Positions 7,632 through 15,170 are shown, counted from the first letter of the stretch. The stretch: DNA of 25,313 nt from Chloroflexota bacterium (GCA_025935655.1 JAICUV010000017.1:1-25313); one strand, 5' to 3'. Numbers and translations: made by a program. Notes: generated by a model from the letters alone, not told the origin.

Positions 7632-8108
7632 ATGACGATTCGCGAACGACTCCACGAGGACACGATCACCGCCATGCGGTCGGGTGATTCGCTGCGCCGC
7701 GACGTGCTGCGCATGGCGGAGAACTCGATGTACCTCGTCGAGAAGACGAAGAAGATCACCCTGTCCGAGGACGAGGTCCTCGGCGTCCTGACGCGCGAGG
7801 TCAAGACCCGGCGCGAGAGCGTCGAGGCGTTCCGCAACGGCGGCCGCGAGGACCTGGCCACGAAGGAGGAGGCCGAGATCGCCATCCTCCAGGGCTACCT
7901 GCCCGACGCCCTGACCGAGGCCGAGGTCACCGCGCTCGTCGACGAGGCGATCGCCGCGACGGGCGCCTCGAGCGCCCGCGACCTGGGCAAGGTCATGGGC
8001 TGGCTGTCGCCCAGGACCCGCGGCCGCGCGGACGGGAAGGTCGTGTCCGGGCTCGTGGCCCAGGCCCTCGCCCGCGCGGACCTCGCGGGTCACGACACGG
8101 AGCACTGA
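7632..8108 (+). CDS. yqeY: YqeY/GatB-tail domain protein
   Basis: A 158-residue protein of the YqeY family, related to the tail domain of the GatB/GatE subunits of tRNA amidotransferase. It matches the family over its full length: an N-terminal helical bundle (LHEDTITAMRSGDSLRRDVLRM) and KTRRESVEAFRNGGREDLATKEEAEIAIL in the middle (residues about 57-86), then LQGYLPDALTEAEV and the C-terminal DLGKVMGWLSPRTRGRADGKVVSGL. Free-standing YqeY is thought to interact with tRNA or the translation apparatus, but its precise task is unsettled. It starts at ATG 7632, 97 bp after rpsU, and runs in the order rpsU-yqeY seen in many Bacillota and Chloroflexota. Transcription from the rpsU promoter is likely, as no strong terminator separates them. 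Confidence 0.93.
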   Translation: MTIRERLHEDTITAMRSGDSLRRDVLRMAENSMYLVEKTKKITLSEDEVLGVLTREVKTRRESVEAFRNGGREDLATKEEAEIAILQGYLPDALTEAEVTALVDEAIAATGASSARDLGKVMGWLSPRTRGRADGKVVSGLVAQALARADLAGHDTEH

Positions 8109-8143
8109 GCCGTCCCACGCGGGACGCCCAGGAGCCACCACCC

Positions 8144-10309
8144 ATGCTGTCCGCATCCGTCGAGCCCGCCGGCAGCCGCTTCACGCGCAGCGACGCCTGG
8201 CGGCTGCTCGGGGCATCCGCGGTCCTCGTGCTCGCGATGTCGGTCATCCTCGGTCTCGACATCCTGCCCGCGCAGACGCAGCTGGAGGTCGGCAAGCCGG
8301 CGCCGGGCAACGTCGTCGCGCCGGCGACCCGCGAGTACGTCTCGGACGTGCTCACCGCGCAGGCGCGCAACACGGCGAAGGCGGCCGTCGAGCCGCAGTA
8401 CGACTTCACGATCGCCCAGGGTGCCGCCATCGCCGCGCAGCAGGTGCGCGCGCTGGACCGCAAGGTCGCCCCGATCGACGCCGCGTTCGCCGAGGGCGTC
8501 AAGCCCGAGGACCGCAAGACGCTGCTGGAGGGCGTCCTCCCCACCGAGCTCGGCGAGGCGGACCGCGCGACGCTCGTCGGCCTCGACGCCGCCCGCTGGC
8601 AGGCGGTCAGGACCGAGGCAGCGCGCGTCCTGGACACGCTGCACCGGTCGGAGCTGCGGGACACCGAGGTCCCGCTCGTGGCCGACGGCGTGGAGAGCCG
8701 GTTCGCCGGTGACCTCACCGAGCCCGAGACCGCGCTCGGCGCCGCGCTCATCCGGCCCCTCATCGTGGGCAACTCGTCGTTCTCGGCGGAGCTCACGACC
8801 GCCGCCCAGAGCCGTGCCGCCGAGGGCGTCAACGACGTGATGAAGGGCTGGGAGCGGGGCGAGACGATCGTCCGCGCCGGCGACCGCGTGGACGACGTGG
8901 CCTGGGAGGCCATCGCGTTCTTCCACCTCAACCAGGGCGGGCTCGACGTGGCGCGGCTCGTCGGCTTCGTCGTCCTGTCGGTGCTCGTGATCGGCCTGCT
9001 GCTGACGTGGACCTGGCGCTTCCGGCGGGAGTTCTGGCATCGCAACAACGTCCTGCTGCTGCTCAGCCTCCTGCTCCTCGTGGCGGTGTTCTCGCTCAAG
9101 CTGACCGCGGGGCGGCCCTGGATCCCGTTCGCCCTCCCGCTGGCGGCGGTCGGGATGATCGTGGCCGTCCTGCTCGATGCCGGCGCGGCGATGGTCATGA
9201 CCGCATTGATCGCGCTGCTCGCCGCCGCGGTCAGCAGCGCCGCGGGGACCACCGCGGGCGTGGAACTCGCCGCGTACGTGCTGCTGGGCGGCATCGCCGG
9301 CATCGTCGCCGTCCGCCGCGGGGACCGGCTCGCCGTGTTCGTCCAGGCGGGCTTCGCGGTGTTCATCATCAACGTGCTCGTGATCGTGACGTTCGGGCTG
9401 TTCGGCGACCACGACATCTACGGCGTGGCGCAGCTCATCGGCGCGGCCGCCGTGTCCGCCGGCGGGGCGGCCGTGGCGACCGTCGGGTCGTTCGCCGTGC
9501 TGGGCTCGCTGTTCGGGATCCTCACGGCGTTCCAGCTGCTGGAGCTCGCGAACCCGTCCCAGCCGCTGCTGCGCCGGCTGCTCGTGGAGACGCCGGGGAC
9601 GTACCACCACAGCCTCATGGTGGGCAACCTCGCCGAGCGCGCGGCAGAGACCATCGGTGCGGACCCGCTGCTCGCGCGCGTCGCGGCCTACTACCACGAC
9701 ATCGGGAAGCTCTCGAACCCGGCCGCGTTCATCGAGAACCAGGCGGGCGGCGAGAACATCCACGACGACCTGGACCCCGAGTCCTCCGCCCAGCTGCTCA
9801 AGAGCCACGTGTCGGCGGGCATCGACATCGCCTACAAGTCGGGGCTCCCGAAGGCGCTGATCGCGTTCATCCCCCAGCACCACGGGACCGCGGTGATGTC
9901 CTACTTCTACGCCCGGGCGAAGGAGCAGGCCGCGGCGCCGTTCGGCGGGCTGGAGACAGCCGAGGGCAGGAAGGCCGCCGAGGCCGTGGACATCCGCAAG
10001 TTCCGCCACGGCGGGCCGAAGCCCCAGGTCCGCGAGGCCGCGATCATCATGCTCGCGGACTCCGTGGAGGCGTCCGTCCGATCGCTGGCCTCACGCGACG
10101 AGGCCGCGATCCGGGCGATGGTCAGCCGGATCATCGAGGAGCGGATCGCCGACGACCAGTTCGACGAGTGCGACCTCACGCTGCGCGACATCGAGATGAT
10201 CCGCGAGGCGTTCGTGGCCCAGCTGCTGGGGATGTACCACCAGCGCGTGGCGTACCCGCAGAACAAGGTCGTGGAGCTCGAGAGCCGCCGCGCGGCGAGC
10301 GACAAGTAG
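8144..10309 (+). CDS. pgpH: 7TM-HD (PgpH-type) cyclic-di-AMP phosphodiesterase
   Basis: A 721-residue membrane protein of the 7TMR-HD family (PgpH of Listeria, YqfF of Bacillus), which hydrolyses c-di-AMP through a cytoplasmic HD domain. Layout: one helix (about 20-42), an extracytoplasmic domain (about 45-275) with VGKPAPGNVVAPATREYVSD, a block of about seven helices (about 280-470), then the HD domain. Metal and catalytic residues are seen in TYHHSLMVGNLAERA (H488, H489), the canonical YYHDIGKL (H518, D519), and PQHHGT (H579, H580), with a later ADSVEASVRS. A ribosome-binding AGGAG lies 9 bases before the ATG at 8144. It follows yqeY by 35 bp and precedes ybeY by 4 bp, so operon membership is nearly certain. 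The yqfF-yqfG (pgpH-ybeY) order is kept, but phoH, often just upstream, is absent here. Confidence 0.93.
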   Translation: MLSASVEPAGSRFTRSDAWRLLGASAVLVLAMSVILGLDILPAQTQLEVGKPAPGNVVAPATREYVSDVLTAQARNTAKAAVEPQYDFTIAQGAAIAAQQVRALDRKVAPIDAAFAEGVKPEDRKTLLEGVLPTELGEADRATLVGLDAARWQAVRTEAARVLDTLHRSELRDTEVPLVADGVESRFAGDLTEPETALGAALIRPLIVGNSSFSAELTTAAQSRAAEGVNDVMKGWERGETIVRAGDRVDDVAWEAIAFFHLNQGGLDVARLVGFVVLSVLVIGLLLTWTWRFRREFWHRNNVLLLLSLLLLVAVFSLKLTAGRPWIPFALPLAAVGMIVAVLLDAGAAMVMTALIALLAAAVSSAAGTTAGVELAAYVLLGGIAGIVAVRRGDRLAVFVQAGFAVFIINVLVIVTFGLFGDHDIYGVAQLIGAAAVSAGGAAVATVGSFAVLGSLFGILTAFQLLELANPSQPLLRRLLVETPGTYHHSLMVGNLAERAAETIGADPLLARVAAYYHDIGKLSNPAAFIENQAGGENIHDDLDPESSAQLLKSHVSAGIDIAYKSGLPKALIAFIPQHHGTAVMSYFYARAKEQAAAPFGGLETAEGRKAAEAVDIRKFRHGGPKPQVREAAIIMLADSVEASVRSLASRDEAAIRAMVSRIIEERIADDQFDECDLTLRDIEMIREAFVAQLLGMYHQRVAYPQNKVVELESRRAASDK

Positions 10310-10313
10310 CCCG

Positions 10314-10889
10314 GTGCCGACGCTCGCACGCGGGCCGTGGCGGATCGACGTCGTCCGCCGCGACGGGGTCGAACGGCTCCTCCCGGCCACCCGTCTCGCC
10401 GACGCGATCGCGGCCGCCCTGGACGCCGCGGGTGCCCCGTCGCCCGCGTCGATCGGCCTCGTCCTGTCCGACGATGCCGAGCTCGCCGAGCTCAATTCCG
10501 AGCACATGGGCAAGGACGGCGCGACCGACGTGCTGTCGTTCCCGCTCCTGGCGCCCGCCGCGTTCCCCGATCATCCCGGGAAGGCACGGCCGGGCGATCC
10601 GGGCGATCCGGGCGACATGACGTTCGCGGCCGGCGGGTTCGTCCTGCCGCCCGGCCGGCGGGTCCACCTGGGCGACATCATCGTCTCGGTCGAGCGCGCG
10701 GTGGACCAGGCCGAGGCCGGGCGCGGCGGCCACACGGGCGACGTCCGTTGGGACGCGCGCGACGAGCTGCGGCTGCTCGTGACCCACGGGACGCTCCACG
10801 TCTGCGGCTGGGACCACGCCGAGCCCGAGGAGGAGGCGGCGATGCGGGCCCTGGAGCTGGCGCTGCTCCGCGCATCGCCCGGCGCATAG
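10314..10889 (+). CDS. ybeY: Endoribonuclease/rRNA maturation factor YbeY
   Basis: A 191-residue zinc-dependent RNase of the YbeY (UPF0054) family, involved in 16S rRNA 3'-end maturation and 70S quality control. The metal site is intact: H158, H162 and H168 in THGTLHVCGWDH. The upstream family motif GATDVLSFP (residues 69-77) and LGDIIVSVERA (119-129) are present. Start is GTG at 10314, four bases after the pgpH stop. The protein is longer than the usual 150-170 because about 40 residues rich in Gly, Pro and Asp (about 78-117) are inserted between these two motifs; part of this is encoded by a 9-bp tandem repeat at 10592-10615. The insertion is in frame and avoids the active site, so activity is probably kept. 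The stop lies within a hairpin shared with the converging regulator gene. Confidence 0.93.
   Translation: MPTLARGPWRIDVVRRDGVERLLPATRLADAIAAALDAAGAPSPASIGLVLSDDAELAELNSEHMGKDGATDVLSFPLLAPAAFPDHPGKARPGDPGDPGDMTFAAGGFVLPPGRRVHLGDIIVSVERAVDQAEAGRGGHTGDVRWDARDELRLLVTHGTLHVCGWDHAEPEEEAAMRALELALLRASPGA
10592..10615 (+). repeat. 9-bp tandem repeat inside ybeY
   Basis: GGGCGATCC occurs twice head to tail (10592-10600, 10601-10609) and is followed by a partial third copy, GGGCGA. It encodes Gly-Asp-Pro repeats in the loop insertion of YbeY, a likely product of slippage. Confidence 0.8.
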
Positions 10890-10908
10890 GCCGGCGAGTC
10901 AGCCGGCC
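10889..10908. terminator. Shared bidirectional hairpin between ybeY and the SARP gene
   Basis: GGCCGGC (10889-10895) and GCCGGCC (10902-10908) form a perfect 7-bp stem with loop GAGTCA. The stem includes the last base of the ybeY stop codon, and the loop and stem contain the stop of the converging regulator gene. Only 9 bp separate the two genes, so this is the only place for termination in either direction. No T-run is present. Confidence 0.5.
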
Positions 10909-13619
10909 GGGCTGCCCCGCTCGTGGCGCTGCCGGCCCTCCTCGAACAGCGCCTCGAAGCGGCCATCCCCGATCGCCTCGCGGATGGACCGCTCCGCGTC
11001 GGCGACGGGACCCATCCCGTCCGCCGCCCAGCCGCGGTCGATGATCGCCGCCGCGGCGCCGAGGTGGCGCGCCGCCTCCTCGTGGCGGCCCCGCGCGGCA
11101 TCGATCGCCGCGAGCCCCTGGATCGCGTTCGCGTGGCGGGTGTCGAAGCCGACCGACGCGAAGGCCGCGGCCGCCGCCCGGTAGTGCGCCTCGGCGGCCT
11201 CGTGATTCGCCGCCAGCAGCTCCGTCTCGCCGAGGTTGAGCCGCGCGAAGCCGATCCCCTCGACCGAGGCCTCGCGCTCCCGGACCGCCAGGACCGTCTC
11301 GAACTGGCGGCGCGCGTCCTCGAGGCGCTCGGCCTCCAGGAACATCACGCCCAGGTTCAGGTGCGCGGTGGCCGCCTGCGTCTCGAGGTCGTGTCCCTCG
11401 GCGATGCGGATCGCCTCCCGGAGGTGGTGCTCGGCGAGCGCGAGGTCGCCGCTCGTCGTGGCCAGGACGCCCCGGAGGTTGTGCGCCTGGTGGATCGCGA
11501 GGGGGTCGCCCGTCGCCACGGCGATCTCGAGGACCTCCGGCGCGAGGGCGGTGGCGCGATCGCGGTCGCCCATGCTCCAGGCGACCGTTGCCGCGGCCCG
11601 GGCGACGTGTGCCGCGGCCACCGAGACGATGGCGCCACGCCGGTCGAGCGCGCCGTCGACGGTGGCGCGACCCTCGGCGAGGGCGCCGCGGATCACCCAG
11701 TAGCGCCAGACCGCGGCGACGATCGCGAGCTCGCTCTCGACGTCGCCCCGGTCGCGGGCGTGGTGGAGCGCGTCCCGGATCGTGTCCGCGTCGAGCCCGA
11801 GGCGGTGCATGACCGCGGCCTCGGGCCCGGGCCCGCGGAGGTCGATACGCCCGACTGACGAGCGGACCCACGCGACGAGCGCCATCTCGGCCTCGCGGCG
11901 CTCGTCGCCCAGGAGCTCGTACGCGAACTCGCGGACGGTCTCGAGCAGCCGGTACCGGCGCTCGCCGTCGGCGTCGAAGGCCTGCACGAGGCTGTGGTCG
12001 ACGAGCGCGACGACCGCGTCGTCGTCCACCCGGGCGACCGCCATGGCGGCGTCCAGCGACCAGCTCGCCGGGAACACGGCGAGCCGCGCGAGCGCGGCGG
12101 CGTGCGCGGGCTCCAGCAGCGCGGCGCTCCACGACAGCGTCTCGCGGAGCGTCCGCTGGCGTGCCGGCAGGTCGCGCGGACCGCCGGTCAGCGCACCGAG
12201 CCTGGACGCGAGCCTGGCGTCGACCGCCCGCAGCCCGAGCGCGTGCACGCGCGCCGCCGCCAGCTCGATGGCCAGCGGGAGGCCGTCGAGGCGGGCGCAG
12301 ATCCGCGTGCACAGCTCGGCGTCGGGTCCCGCCGTCCACGCGGGGTCGTGCGCGCGGGCCCGCTCCGCGAACAGCGCGACCGCGTCGTCCGCGGCCAGTG
12401 GCAGGACCGGAAACACGTGCTCGCCGGACAGGTGCAGGACGACCCGGCTCGTGACCACGACCGAGAGGCGCGGCGCGGCGGCGAGCAGCCGGACGATGGA
12501 CGGCGCGGCCTCCCGGAGGTGCTCCATGTTGTCGAGGACGAGGAGCAGCTCGCTCGGGGCGAGGGCGTCGACGAGCGCGGAGAACGCGTCGGCGCCCGGC
12601 TCCACGCCCAGGGCACGCGCGATCGTCGGGACGACGAGCTCCGGGTCCGAGAGCGCGGCGAGCTCGACGACGGCCGCCCCGTTGGCGAACGACGGGCCGA
12701 GCAGGTGCGCGAGCTCCAGCGCGACCCGGCTCTTGCCGCTGCCGCCCGCACCGGTCAGCGAGATGAGCCGGACCGACGGCCGGCGGAGCAGGTCCCGGAG
12801 CGCCTCGAGCTCGCGGGCGCGTCCGATGAGCGCGTTGGGCGCGGCTGGCGGGCTCCGCCGGGGCGCGTCGGGCGCCGGCGGGCTGAGACCCGGGTCCCGG
12901 TCCACGATCCGGCGTCGGAGCGCCTCGAGCTCGGGGCTCGGGTCCTCGCCGAGCTCGTCGCGGAGGGCGGCAGCCGCGCGCTCGAACAGCGCGAGCGCCT
13001 CGCCTGCGCCGTCCGTCCGGTAGGCGGCGAGCATCGCGAGGGCGACCAGTGACTCGCGGGTCGGGTCCGCCGCGACGAGCGAGCGCAGCTCGGGCAGCAC
13101 GTCGGCGTGGCGGCCCAGCTGCAGCTCCGCGTCGAGCCGGTCCTCGGTCGCGCGCTCGCGCAGCACCTCCAGCCGGTCGGCCTGGCCGGTCGCCCAGGCC
13201 TCGTACCTGACGTCGGCGAGGGCGGGCCCGCGCCACAGCGCCGCCGCCCGGCGCAGCAGCGATGCCGCGAGCGCCGAATTGCCGGCCGCGAGCGTTGCGC
13301 GGCCTTCTCCCGCCAGCCGCTCGAACTCGGCCGCGTCCAGGTCCGCGGGATCCATCTCCAGCCGGTAGCCGGCGGAGCTCGTGCGGATCGCGACGCCGGG
13401 GGGAAGCGCCTTGCGAATGGTGGACACGTAGACCTGGAGGAGCTTGGGCGCCGAGTCGGGCGGCGATTCGCCCCACAGCTCGTCGCGCAGCTCGTCTGCG
13501 GATGCGTCCCCGCCACGGCGGAGCGCGAGCGCGACGAGGAGCGTGCGGGGCTTCGCGGGCAGGCGGATCGGGCCGTCGTCGCCGACGAGCTCGGTCGGTC
13601 CGAGGACGCGCAGCCGCAC
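10899..13619 (-). CDS. AfsR/SARP-family transcriptional regulator (OmpR-like DNA binding, BTAD, NTPase, TPR)
   Basis: A 906-residue regulator of the AfsR type. Domains in order: an OmpR/PhoB-like winged helix (1-92; MRLRVLGPTELVGDDGPI, then LLQVYVSTIRKALP and SSAGYRLEMDP), a bacterial transcriptional activator domain (about 95-240, ending ELGEDPSPELEALRRRIV), a Pro-rich linker, a STAND-type NTPase with Walker A TGAGGSGKS (about 289-297), Walker B LLLVLDNMEHL (about 355-365) and GLPLAIELAAARV (about 447-459), then C-terminal TPR-like helical repeats (about 600-880, e.g. ETQAATAHLNLGVMFLEAERLEDAR). Such proteins activate transcription by binding direct repeats near the -35 region. The start is GTG at 13619, with GGGAGGTGG just upstream. 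It is divergent from two genes, each preceded by a direct-repeat element (13674-13694, 14094-14114) of the kind SARPs bind. No receiver domain is present; the activating signal is unknown. Confidence 0.92.
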   Translation of the reverse strand: MRLRVLGPTELVGDDGPIRLPAKPRTLLVALALRRGGDASADELRDELWGESPPDSAPKLLQVYVSTIRKALPPGVAIRTSSAGYRLEMDPADLDAAEFERLAGEGRATLAAGNSALAASLLRRAAALWRGPALADVRYEAWATGQADRLEVLRERATEDRLDAELQLGRHADVLPELRSLVAADPTRESLVALAMLAAYRTDGAGEALALFERAAAALRDELGEDPSPELEALRRRIVDRDPGLSPPAPDAPRRSPPAAPNALIGRARELEALRDLLRRPSVRLISLTGAGGSGKSRVALELAHLLGPSFANGAAVVELAALSDPELVVPTIARALGVEPGADAFSALVDALAPSELLLVLDNMEHLREAAPSIVRLLAAAPRLSVVVTSRVVLHLSGEHVFPVLPLAADDAVALFAERARAHDPAWTAGPDAELCTRICARLDGLPLAIELAAARVHALGLRAVDARLASRLGALTGGPRDLPARQRTLRETLSWSAALLEPAHAAALARLAVFPASWSLDAAMAVARVDDDAVVALVDHSLVQAFDADGERRYRLLETVREFAYELLGDERREAEMALVAWVRSSVGRIDLRGPGPEAAVMHRLGLDADTIRDALHHARDRGDVESELAIVAAVWRYWVIRGALAEGRATVDGALDRRGAIVSVAAAHVARAAATVAWSMGDRDRATALAPEVLEIAVATGDPLAIHQAHNLRGVLATTSGDLALAEHHLREAIRIAEGHDLETQAATAHLNLGVMFLEAERLEDARRQFETVLAVREREASVEGIGFARLNLGETELLAANHEAAEAHYRAAAAAFASVGFDTRHANAIQGLAAIDAARGRHEEAARHLGAAAAIIDRGWAADGMGPVADAERSIREAIGDGRFEALFEEGRQRHERGSPAG

Positions 13620-13673
13620 TGCTCCACCTCCCGTCGCGCGGCGTCCGCGGCCACCGGTGACCGCGGCGTGTCG

Positions 13674-13694
13674 CTATACCGAGCCTAAACCGCC
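13674..13694 (+). promoter_or_regulatory. Putative SARP operator, copy 1
   Basis: CTATACCG (13674-13681) and CTAAACCG (13685-13692) are 7/8 identical and start exactly 11 bp apart, one helical turn. SARP proteins bind 7-mer direct repeats with 11-bp periodicity upstream of the -10 box. The site lies between the SARP gene (55 bp away) and the small plus-strand gene (45 bp away). Read on the minus strand its edge gives TATAGC, a possible -10 for the regulator itself, which would allow autoregulation. An exact copy of all 21 bases lies 420 bp on. Binding is inferred, not shown. Confidence 0.6.
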
Positions 13695-13739
13695 GAGCAC
13701 CACCGTTGGGCCGTCTCGCGACGAACGGGAGGGATGGTC

Positions 13740-14108
13740 ATGGGAGCCCTGTCCGCGGCCGGGGCGCAGGCGGCGTCGCGCCCGTTCGTGCTGGTCCAGG
13801 ACGTGCCCGCGAGCTGGGAGCGGTACGCGCCGATCGAGCGGTCGCTCGAGGCGGTGCCGCGCGGGCTCGTGCTCCACGTCGCCGGCCCGACGGACGAGGG
13901 GTTCCGGATCGTCGAGGTCTGGGAGAGCGAGGCCGACTGGCTGGCGTTCGCCGAGTCCACGGGGCTGGCGCTGGACGAGGTGGACCCGGCCGTGGGCGCC
14001 CGACCGGTGGTCCGCGTGTTCGCGACCGCGCACGTGGTCATGGGCGGCTCCATCCCTGCTCCGGAGGGCCCTGTCGCGCCTCTGAGCCAGCCCCTATACC
14101 GAGCCTAA
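13740..14108 (+). CDS. Small protein with ABM-like (dimeric alpha/beta-barrel) fold, probable SARP target
   Basis: A 122-residue soluble protein. After about 15 Ala/Gly-rich residues, the body (PFVLVQDVPASWERY, then GLVLHVAGPTDEGFRIVEVWESEADWLAF) resembles the small antibiotic-biosynthesis-monooxygenase-like ferredoxin-fold proteins: beta-alpha-beta with a GFRIVEVWES strand. The fold call is from pattern only, and no catalytic residues are evident. The ATG at 13740 is preferred over that at 13734 because GGGAGGG lies 6 bases before it. The last four residues LYRA and the TAA stop are encoded by the second 21-bp operator copy, so the gene fits exactly between two identical elements. It is divergent from the SARP gene and probably under its control. 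It may act as a sensor, enzyme or partner; the function is unknown. Confidence 0.75.
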   Translation: MGALSAAGAQAASRPFVLVQDVPASWERYAPIERSLEAVPRGLVLHVAGPTDEGFRIVEVWESEADWLAFAESTGLALDEVDPAVGARPVVRVFATAHVVMGGSIPAPEGPVAPLSQPLYRA

Positions 14109-14114
14109 ACCGCC
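14094..14114 (+). promoter_or_regulatory. Putative SARP operator, copy 2
   Basis: Exact 21-bp copy of the element at 13674-13694: CTATACCG (14094-14101) and CTAAACCG (14105-14112), 11 bp apart. It overlaps the last codons and stop of the small gene and lies 69 bp before the fibre-like gene. No minus-strand gene starts here, so it should act on the plus strand. A second shared sequence, CCACC(G/C)TTGGGC, lies 6 bp after copy 1 (13700-13711) and 18 bp after copy 2 (14132-14143), a shift of about one helical turn. Confidence 0.6.
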
Positions 14115-14183
14115 CCGTCGGACCCTCCGGCCCACCCTTGGGCAGGGGCCATGCCGGGCTATCGAACGCAGGAAGGGATTGGG

Positions 14184-15170
14184 ATGAGCGGTCGAATCCG
14201 ACGCACGATCCTCGCGATCGCGGCAGTCGCGCTCGTTGGCACCACCATCGCGGGCGGCGTGCTCGCGGTGACGGCGACGGCGAACACCTACACGGGCTGC
14301 CTCACCGTGAAGGGCGGAACGCTGACGCTGCTGAAGGAGGGGCAGTCGCCCCAGAAGCCGTGCCCCGCGGGCACCGTCCAGGTCCGCCTGGGCGAGGGCG
14401 ACATCACGGGCGTCACGGCCGGCACCGGCCTCACCGGCGGCGGCGAGAATGGCGACGTCACGCTGGCGATCGCGACCGGCTTCCGGCTGCCGCAGGGCTG
14501 CGGCTCGGGCGAGGTCGCGAAGTGGGACGGCGACTCGTGGGAGTGCGCGGCCGACAACGACACCACCTACACCGCCGGCGACGGGCTCGTCCTCAACGGC
14601 ACCGAGTTCAGCCTCGACGGTGCGACCGACCTGCCGGACTGCGACCTCGGCGAGGCGATCACCTGGGTCCGGAGCGACACGTCGCTGGGGTTCTGGGGCT
14701 GTCGGACGTTCGCGGACGCCGACCAGGACTGCGCCAGTGGCACGTTCGTCAACGGCGTGGACGCCGACGGCTCGCTGACCTGCGCGACGCCCGCGGGTGG
14801 CACCGGCTCGACGGTGAACTACGTCCAGGACGGTTCGGACGGGGGCGGCGTGCCGGACGACGGGGCCAACCACACGTTCGCGTCACTCGCACCGGGCGAC
14901 GGGACGTACTTCATCGTCGCCAAGGGCGTGCTGACGAGCGCGGGCAACGTCGACGACTTCAGCGCCGTCGGCTGCGAGCTCCGCGTCGACGGTGCCGTGC
15001 TCGACGAGTTCCGGTTCGGCTCGACGGTCACCGACAACGTGACCGAGATCCCGTTCGCGCTGACCACCGGTGCCGCGTCGACCAGCTCGATCACGCTCGA
15101 GTGCTACGCGGACTCGGGCGCCGACGGCATCGGCGTGGAGGGTGTCCGCCTGGTCGCGCTCAAGTTCTGA
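14184..15170 (+). CDS. Secreted, phage-tail-fibre-like surface protein
   Basis: A 328-residue exported protein. The start is ATG 14184, with AGGAAGGG 6 bases upstream, rather than ATG 14151, which has no such site. An N-terminal signal segment (about 8-30) ends near VTATA/NTYTG; without a lipobox it is either cleaved or an anchor. Next come modules known from tail fibres and trimeric surface fibres: GDITGVTAGTGLTGGG (about 73-88) and DTTYTAGDGLVLNGTEFSL (about 127-145). They alternate with Cys-containing segments (LPQGCGSGEVAKWDGDSWECA and LPDCDLGEAITWV...FWGC, then DCASGTF...LTC) that look like repeats of one unit. The C-terminal 110 residues (VNYVQDGSDGGG to VRLVALKF) look like a beta-sandwich head. 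It is preceded by operator copy 2 and ends in a strong terminator. A trimeric, cell-surface location is inferred. Confidence 0.8.
   Translation: MSGRIRRTILAIAAVALVGTTIAGGVLAVTATANTYTGCLTVKGGTLTLLKEGQSPQKPCPAGTVQVRLGEGDITGVTAGTGLTGGGENGDVTLAIATGFRLPQGCGSGEVAKWDGDSWECAADNDTTYTAGDGLVLNGTEFSLDGATDLPDCDLGEAITWVRSDTSLGFWGCRTFADADQDCASGTFVNGVDADGSLTCATPAGGTGSTVNYVQDGSDGGGVPDDGANHTFASLAPGDGTYFIVAKGVLTSAGNVDDFSAVGCELRVDGAVLDEFRFGSTVTDNVTEIPFALTTGAASTSSITLECYADSGADGIGVEGVRLVALKF

Noticed and set aside
10678..13476. 932-residue minus-strand ORF overlapping the SARP gene in another frame
   Set aside because: Arg/Gly-rich shadow; the other frame gives the full winged-helix, BTAD, NTPase and TPR domains.
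13674..14114. The two 21-bp repeats as attachment sites or a target-site duplication of a mobile element
   Set aside because: No integrase, transposase or terminal inverted repeats between them, and the internal 11-bp periodicity plus the adjacent SARP gene explain them better as operators.
14151..14183. ATG 14151 as start of the fibre-like protein
   Set aside because: No ribosome-binding site, and it would put 11 extra residues before a standard signal segment; ATG 14184 has AGGAAGGG at good spacing.
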